A DNA stretch of 9,151 nt, from contig JAEXPS010000230.1 in the NCBI GenBank assembly GCA_023438885.1, positions 1-9,151 on the forward strand. The letters run 5' to 3'. Of this stretch, positions 6,401-9,151 are shown piece after piece; position 1 is the stretch's first letter, and every line of letters begins with the position of its first letter. Position numbers and translations under genes: made by a program. Source of the stretch: Actinomycetes bacterium (GTDB lineage Bacteria; Actinomycetota; Actinomycetes; Actinomycetales; Cellulomonadaceae). The notes beneath the pieces are model-generated. The model saw nothing but the letters and a program-made list of their open reading frames with translations. It made no database searches and had not been told where the DNA came from.

Positions 6401-6985
6401 GGGCTGCGCGTGCGGGTGGTGGCCGCCTCGACGATCGGCTCCGGGCCGGTCCAGGCGATCGGCGGGCCGGCGACGCTGACGGTGATCGAGCCGCCGTCGT
6501 TCGTCGGCGCGCCGCCGGCGATCACGGCTGCGACCGCGGGCACGCCGGTGTCGATGAGCTGGGTGGTGCTCTCGTCGGGCGGCACGCCGACATGGCAGGT
6601 CTCCCGTGACGGCGGTCACACCTGGACGGCTCCGCCGGCCGGGTTCACCACGAGCACCGTCACCGGGGTCGCGCTGGTCCAGCGGCTGCTCGGGGCTCCG
6701 GCGGTTCGCACGGGGTACCTCGCGGCGTACACGCCCACCGCGGCCGACGACGGGCTGATGGTGGGGTTCACGCTGACGAACGCCGTGGGCGGCACGGCCC
6801 GTAGCACCACGACGCTCGACGTCACCGTCCCGGTCACCGAGCCGCCCGGCGGCACGGGGCAGCAGGGCGGCTCGGGGCTCTCGTCGACCGGCTTCGCCGC
6901 GACTCCCCTGCTCGCGGCGGCGCTCGTGGTGCTGGCACTCGGTGGGCTGGCCGTCGCCTGGAGTCGGAGGCTGGCGCGCCGCTGA
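3404..6985 (+). CDS. Exported CSLREA-type beta-helix and multi-Ig surface protein with LSSTG anchor
   Basis: This gene encodes 1193 aa with GTG 3404 as start, chosen because it fits a leaderless transcript. GTG 3401 is in frame and would add one residue. The signal peptide is at 1-33, with basic n-region, hydrophobic core 11-27 and ATA before cleavage. Residues about 36-380 resemble CSLREA/choice-of-anchor right-handed beta-helix proteins: 'TLREALC' at 59-65, repeated FxGN and GG(A)V turns such as 'CTFSGNAAYGASGGAV', and 'NWWGC' at 363-367. A linker or Ig-like domain (about 380-485) is followed by seven cysteine-free Ig-like domains starting near 486, 578, 666, 760, 848, 937 and 1028, each with a core Trp. 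The C-terminus has LSSTG at 1159-1163, a hydrophobic span and a basic tail (SRRLARR), as in sortase substrates. It is probably a wall-anchored adhesin or scaffold. The ligand is unknown. No enzyme motif is seen. Confidence 0.88.
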   Translation: MPRAHRTSRPLFSFGAVAALVVAGALVPTGATAAATLVVTTVGDAALVSGCSDGVAETTLREALCLATAPGASPATVTVPAGTIQLSGPLSVSPDLAGSVVRVTGAGAGATTIKAAAGTRAFDLDPFLVGGLDLTLEQLTVTGGTGPAADLGGGAILAGSGDPGAPDALTLRECAVTGNANVPSAAPFAAAAGGAVSMTGGSLTIDGCTFSGNAAYGASGGAVAFIAVDSSDTVTITGSTFAGNSVDATSVAGVVGGGAVYVQSFAGQPTTTISRTTFDGNTVTSASPSEAFGSAVWSPAGTTTIEESSVAGGTVTGAAGSGGALHLGAGSVTGSRLVGNATVIGATTTRDAVRGTGVTVTGNWWGCANPPAEAGCQTAPDATTVLPAVVLTGTAAPAAVRAGETSTITATIAMSDGTDVADSIVAALAVAPVQWSAGGVGSVAGDATLGADLTGSGTLTMGGAPATVTVSVDGASVPVSVGLLVPPTVGNPADQTVLENGSAVFTVTASGSPAPSVTWESAAPGSSTWAPVPGATGSTLTVASVTRALDGTRYRAVASNDVGSAATSAAATLTVTWGPEVATAPTPVTVVAGQVAGFSVVAAGNPAPAYQWQTSTDGSTWTDVAGASSATYHRTTTAGDDGLLVRAHLTGAGAGDTTPVVLTVQYTGTLSGPASTTVAEGVTATFSATPVGFKPAPAIRWQRWTGGAWVDVPAASGPTFEVVGAAALDGSQYRAVATSTFVDSTTVETPSPAAVLTVTYGPVVGADPTSVSGVIGEAVTFAASAHGNPVPTVRWQYAAPGEAWSYVPGATGTTYTRTLTAADDGMLVRAEFTGAGVATTASARITVAAAPLVTAEPAPATVDAGGVATFTVGVFGVPAPVLQWQSDASGTWADLLGQTGPTLSVIGSSALDGVQYRAVATNAHGTAASAPALLTVLSAPTVTTPADVTTRPGVAVTFSTTASGRPAPALTWQTSTDGVAWTDAGTGPQLTLTPTLADDGLRVRVVAASTIGSGPVQAIGGPATLTVIEPPSFVGAPPAITAATAGTPVSMSWVVLSSGGTPTWQVSRDGGHTWTAPPAGFTTSTVTGVALVQRLLGAPAVRTGYLAAYTPTAADDGLMVGFTLTNAVGGTARSTTTLDVTVPVTEPPGGTGQQGGSGLSSTGFAATPLLAAALVVLALGGLAVAWSRRLARR

Positions 6986-7028
6986 ACTTCGGTGCTGGGC
7001 GCGGGCCGGACCACACACAACGGGGCAG

Positions 7029-7042
7029 TACCGTGGGGGCCG
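7029..7042 (+). promoter_or_regulatory. -10 element (TACCGT) for a leaderless lipoprotein transcript
   Basis: TACCGT at 7029-7034 matches TANNNT and is followed by seven bases and GTG at 7042, so transcription probably starts at or next to the start codon. The same hexamer contains the first bases of the GTG at 7033. That makes 7033 unlikely as the translation start, because it would lie inside the -10 element. No clear -35 is visible. Confidence 0.5.
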
Positions 7043-8577
7043 TGTCACGCCTCGCCCGGCGCCTAACGCCGCCCCTCGTCGCGCTGCTGGCAGCCGGACT
7101 GCTGGCGGGCTGCGTCGCGCCGGTGCACCAGGTGACGCCGACGGCGGGCGCGAGCGTCACGCCCGAGCCGCCGGTGTCGGCGCCGCCCGGCGCGGAGCGG
7201 TTCTACTCCCAGCAGGTCGACTGGTCGGACTGCCAGGAGGCCGACGAGTGCGCCCAGGTCGAGGTGCCTCTGGACTGGGCGGCGCCTGACGGCCCGACGG
7301 TGAAGATCGCGGTTGCCCGCGTGAGGGCGACGGACGACGACCCGGCGGGCTCGATCCTCGTCAACCCCGGCGGCCCCGGCGCCTCCGCGGTCGACTTCCT
7401 GTCCTCCGCCCGGCTCATCGTCAGCCCCGAGGTGCGCGACGAGTTCGACCTGGTCGCCTTCGACCCCCGCGGCGTGCAGCGCAGCACCCCGGTGACGTGC
7501 CTGGACGGCCCGGGCACCGACGCCCTCTTCGCCGCCGACTTCGACATGGGCACCGACGCGGGCATCGCGCGCGCGGAGGAGGCGTGGGGCGACTTCGGCG
7601 CGGCGTGCGCGCAGAACACCGGCGAGGCGCTGGGCCACATCGACACCGTGACGGCCGCGCGGGACATGGACCTGATCCGTGCCCTCGTCGGCGACCAGTC
7701 CCTGAACTACCTGGGGTACTCGTACGGCACCAAGCTGGGCGCCACCTACGCTGCGCTGTTCCCCGAGCGCGTGGGTCGCCTGGTGCTGGACTCCGCCCTC
7801 GATCCCACCCTCGACGGCGACGAGGTGTCCGCCGGGCAGGCCGTCGGGTTCGAGAGCGCGCTGCGCGCCTACGTCACCGACTGCCTCGACGGCGACGACT
7901 GCCCGCTGACCGGCACGGTCGACGACGCGCTCGGCCAGATCTCCGACCTGCTCGAGACCGCGCGCGCCAACCCTCTGCCGACGACCGGCGACATGCGCGT
8001 CACCGCCCAGGTGGCGTTCACCGGCATCGCGTACCCGCTGTACTCGCAGGCGCTGTGGCCGGACCTCACGGCCGCGCTGCGGGCGGGGTTCCGCGGCGAC
8101 GGCACGGTGCTCCTCGCCCTCGCGTACGCCTACGCCGACCGAGCCCCTGACGGCACCTACACGACCAACCAGCTGGTGGCGTTCCCCGCCATCAACTGCG
8201 TCGACGATCGCGCAACCTCCGACGTGGCGGAGATGCGGGCGAAGGCGGCGGAGATCGAGCGCTCCGCCCCCACGCTCGGCCGGTTCTTCGCCTACTCGGG
8301 CGTGCAGTGCGCGCGCTGGCCGGTGCCGCCCGTGGGCGGGCTCGACGACTACAGCGCCTCCGGTGCGGCTCCGATCCTGGTGATCGGCACGACGAACGAC
8401 CCGGCCACCCCGTACGTCTGGGCGCAGAGCCTGGCGAAGACCCTGGAGTCCGGCGTGCTGCTCACCCACGAGGGCGAGGGCCACGGGGTCTACGGCATCG
8501 GCAACGCCTGTGCGACGGACGTGGTCGACGACTACTTCCTGGACGGCACCGTGCCGGACGAGGGCACCCGCTGCTGA
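7042..8577 (+). CDS. Lipoprotein alpha/beta hydrolase, tripeptidyl-aminopeptidase (TAP)-like
   Basis: This gene encodes 511 aa. The start is placed at GTG 7042 because the TACCGT -10 leaves 7033 inside the promoter. The longer form would add MGA. The signal peptide ends in a lipobox LLAGC with Cys24, so the protein should be lipid-anchored outside the membrane. The fold is alpha/beta hydrolase of the S33/TAP type: oxyanion loop 'NPGGPGASA' from Asn108, 'FDLVAFDPRG', nucleophile elbow GYSYG with Ser227, Asp453 in 'GTTNDPATPY', and His481 in 'GEGHGVYG'. The C-terminal part carrying Asp and His matches the TAP-like domain. Relatives are Streptomyces SlpD/SlpE, tripeptidyl aminopeptidases and mycobacterial Hip1, which trim peptides or exported proteins, sometimes as esterases. 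The triad is complete, so an active enzyme is expected. It is separated from the surface-protein gene by 56 bp and has its own promoter. A hairpin follows its stop. Confidence 0.92.
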   Translation: MSRLARRLTPPLVALLAAGLLAGCVAPVHQVTPTAGASVTPEPPVSAPPGAERFYSQQVDWSDCQEADECAQVEVPLDWAAPDGPTVKIAVARVRATDDDPAGSILVNPGGPGASAVDFLSSARLIVSPEVRDEFDLVAFDPRGVQRSTPVTCLDGPGTDALFAADFDMGTDAGIARAEEAWGDFGAACAQNTGEALGHIDTVTAARDMDLIRALVGDQSLNYLGYSYGTKLGATYAALFPERVGRLVLDSALDPTLDGDEVSAGQAVGFESALRAYVTDCLDGDDCPLTGTVDDALGQISDLLETARANPLPTTGDMRVTAQVAFTGIAYPLYSQALWPDLTAALRAGFRGDGTVLLALAYAYADRAPDGTYTTNQLVAFPAINCVDDRATSDVAEMRAKAAEIERSAPTLGRFFAYSGVQCARWPVPPVGGLDDYSASGAAPILVIGTTNDPATPYVWAQSLAKTLESGVLLTHEGEGHGVYGIGNACATDVVDDYFLDGTVPDEGTRC

Positions 8578-8591
8578 CCCACCTCCGTTGT

Positions 8592-8631
8592 GTCCGAGCA
8601 AGTGGTCGCCAGAACCACCACTTCCTCGGAC
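8592..8631 (+). terminator. Strong hairpin after the hydrolase gene, probable terminator
   Basis: The arms at 8592-8606 and 8617-8631 pair over 15 bp with one mismatch, around a 10-nt loop, starting 15 bp after the stop codon. No U-run follows directly, which is common for actinobacterial terminators. Its position between a coding gene and a separately promoted tRNA fits termination. The near-perfect symmetry also leaves open a dispersed palindromic repeat. Confidence 0.6.
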
Positions 8632-8643
8632 GTCCTCCGGCTT

Positions 8644-8672
8644 TTGGCCGGGCCGCGGGGTCCGGGTACAGT
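8644..8672 (+). promoter_or_regulatory. Promoter of tRNA-Thr
   Basis: A -35 candidate TTGGCC (8644-8649, 4 of 6 matches to TTGACA) and a -10 candidate TACAGT (8667-8672) are separated by exactly 17 bp. The predicted transcription start near 8679 gives a 5' leader of about 22 nt before the tRNA, suitable for RNase P processing. It is the best-formed promoter in the window. Confidence 0.6.
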
Positions 8673-8701
8673 TGCTGCGCTCGCCGCGCGTGCGCGACGA
8701 C

Positions 8702-8777
8702 GCCGCCTTAGCTCAGTCGGCAGAGCGGTTCACTCGTAATGAACAGGTCAAGAGTTCGATTCTCTTAGGCGGCTCCA
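8702..8777 (+). tRNA. tRNA-Thr, anticodon CGT
   Basis: A full cloverleaf can be drawn. The acceptor stem is GCCGCCT (8702-8708) with AGGCGGC (8767-8773). The D arm is 8711-8726. The anticodon stem GTTCA/TGAAC (8728-8732 with 8740-8744) encloses loop CTCGTAA with anticodon CGT at 8735-8737. The variable loop is 8745-8749. The T stem AAGAG/CTCTT (8750-8754 with 8762-8766) has loop TTCGATT. The discriminator is T (8774), and CCA is encoded at 8775-8777. It reads ACG, a very frequent threonine codon in this GC-rich window. No intron and no second copy of the 3' end are seen here. Confidence 0.96.
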
Positions 8778-8780
8778 CGC

Positions 8781-8808
8781 AACGCCCTCGACTCCGGTCG
8801 GGGGCGTT
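8781..8808 (+). terminator. Hairpin after tRNA-Thr, probable terminator
   Basis: AACGCCCTCGA (8781-8791) pairs with TCGGGGGCGTT (8798-8808) over 11 bp, including one T-G pair, around a 6-nt loop. It begins 3 nt after the encoded CCA. The following sequence has only scattered Ts (CTGCTGT). Position and stem strength support termination of the tRNA transcript. Confidence 0.65.
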
Positions 8809-8847
8809 CTGCTGTGCCGCGCCGTCCGCCCCTCCGAGACCCGGCCT

Positions 8848-8934
8848 CCCGCGCCCCCACCCCACTCCAGCCGAATGCCCACCCGCACGCCCCCACTAGC
8901 ACGCCCCACCCCCCCGCCCCCACTCCCACGCCCC
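8848..8934. repeat. C-run tract, left flank of the palindromic element
   Basis: Runs of 3 to 7 C are separated by short spacers such as ACG, G or ACT, for example around 8854-8863, 8890-8894 and 8904-8921. Read on the - strand, the units look like G4-7 followed by CGTG. That resembles the G4-7-CGCG units to the right of the core (9050-9151), so the two tracts are approximate inverted copies. No convincing coding frame, RBS or promoter is seen between the tRNA hairpin and the window end. Confidence 0.55.
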
Positions 8935-8940
8935 ATCTCC

Positions 8941-9041
8941 GTCGAGCGCAGAACTCGTCATCGCGGTGGTGGGTTCCGGCCGCCGAAACACCCGGGTACG
9001 GCGACGAGTTCTGCGCGCGGGGATCAGTTCTGCGCTCGGGG
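8941..9041. repeat. Palindromic intergenic element with one left arm and two right arms
   Basis: The left arm CGAGCGCAGAACTCGTC (8943-8959) is matched in reverse complement by two copies on the right: GACGAGTTCTGCGC (9003-9016, 14 of 14) and AGTTCTGCGCTCG (9026-9038, 13 of 13). The 43-nt interior (8960-9002) pairs only partly. No transposase or reading frame belongs to it. It looks like a REP/BIME-like intergenic repeat or a large processed hairpin, but genome-wide copy number is unknown. Confidence 0.6.
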
Positions 9042-9049
9042 CGGCAGGT

Positions 9050-9151
9050 GGGGCGCGAAGGGGGGGCGCGTGAGGGGGCGCGTGAGGGGGCGCGAAGGGG
9101 GGCGCGAGAGGGGGCGCGAAGGGGCGCGCGTGAGGGGCGCGAGTGGGGGGA
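9050..9151. repeat. G-rich tandem array, period about 12 bp, cut by window edge
   Basis: Nine runs of 4-7 G start at 9050, 9060, 9074, 9086, 9097, 9110, 9121, 9134 and 9145. They are mostly separated by CGCG plus AA, AGA or TGA, so the unit is roughly GGGGGCGCGTGA with 10-14 bp spacing. The array continues to the last base. Many adjacent G-runs make G-quadruplex formation on the + strand possible. It is too variable in unit length and has no spacers of CRISPR type. Confidence 0.7.

Noticed and set aside
7033..7041. GTG at 7033 as the start of the hydrolase
   Set aside because: It overlaps the TACCGT -10 candidate, has no ribosome site and adds only MGA. GTG 7042 fits a leaderless message and still leaves a normal lipoprotein signal.
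3359..7048. A 1229-aa leftward open frame opposite the surface-protein gene
   Set aside because: Its composition is extreme (Arg/Gly/Asp-rich, no domain). It mirrors the GC-biased codons of the real gene on the other strand, which has a signal peptide, domains and an anchor.
7063..8601. A 512-aa leftward open frame opposite the hydrolase gene
   Set aside because: It is low-complexity shadow sequence. The + strand frame has a lipobox and a complete catalytic triad.
8702..8777. tRNA-Thr as the attachment site of an integrated element
   Set aside because: No second copy of the tRNA 3' end and no integrase are seen in the window. Sequence beyond 9151 could change this.
8748..8936. A 62-aa leftward frame overlapping tRNA-Thr and the C-run tract
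   Set aside because: It is Gly/Arg-rich, runs through a tRNA and a simple-sequence tract, and has no ribosome site.
8941..9041. Insertion sequence ends
   Set aside because: There is an inverted repeat, but no transposase frame between or beside the arms and no visible target-site duplication.
9050..9151. CRISPR array
   Set aside because: Units are only about 12 bp, variable in length, with no unique spacers and no cas genes.

Overview
The window is very GC-rich, with strong third-position G/C bias, frequent GTG starts and TANNNT-type promoters placed directly before start codons. That points to a high-GC actinobacterium. The HolB and lipoprotein sequences look like Micrococcales (Cellulomonas-like), but this is an impression from sequence and not a database result.

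Layout. (1) Positions 1-608, + strand: the C-terminal part of holB, the DNA polymerase III delta' subunit, cut by the window edge. (2) Positions 617-3295, - strand: a tightly packed six-gene operon. In transcription order it encodes a Tat-signal DUF6916-type protein, a GNAT acetyltransferase, a small protein that I read as a second, diverged DUF6916-like protein, and three paralogous phage tail-collar (MdpB-type) proteins. Junctions are overlaps or gaps of 3-9 nt. (3) Positions 3296-3403: a 108-bp divergent control region with a perfect 9+9 bp inverted repeat over a TATGAT -10 candidate for the operon. (4) Positions 3404-6985, + strand: a large exported surface protein with a signal peptide, a CSLREA-type right-handed beta-helix, about seven Ig-like domains and an LSSTG wall-sorting tail. 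(5) Positions 7042-8577, + strand: a lipoprotein alpha/beta hydrolase of the tripeptidyl-aminopeptidase type. (6) A strong hairpin (8592-8631), then a promoter and tRNA-Thr(CGT) at 8702-8777, followed by a hairpin. (7) Positions 8848-9151: a gene-free repeat region, made of a C-run tract, a palindromic core and a G-run array with a period of about 12 bp that runs into the window edge.

How the parts fit. From general knowledge, holB, a TAP-like secreted hydrolase and a tRNA-Thr are often near neighbours in Actinobacteria. The collar operon plus the surface protein (617-6985) therefore looks like an accessory insert between core genes. No capsid, terminase, sheath, baseplate, lysin or integrase is present, so the collar genes are not part of a visible prophage. 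The most interesting hypothesis is that the three collar proteins, the two DUF6916-like proteins and the acetyltransferase serve a cell-surface structure together with the divergently encoded wall-anchored beta-helix/Ig protein. This is inference from gene neighbourhood.
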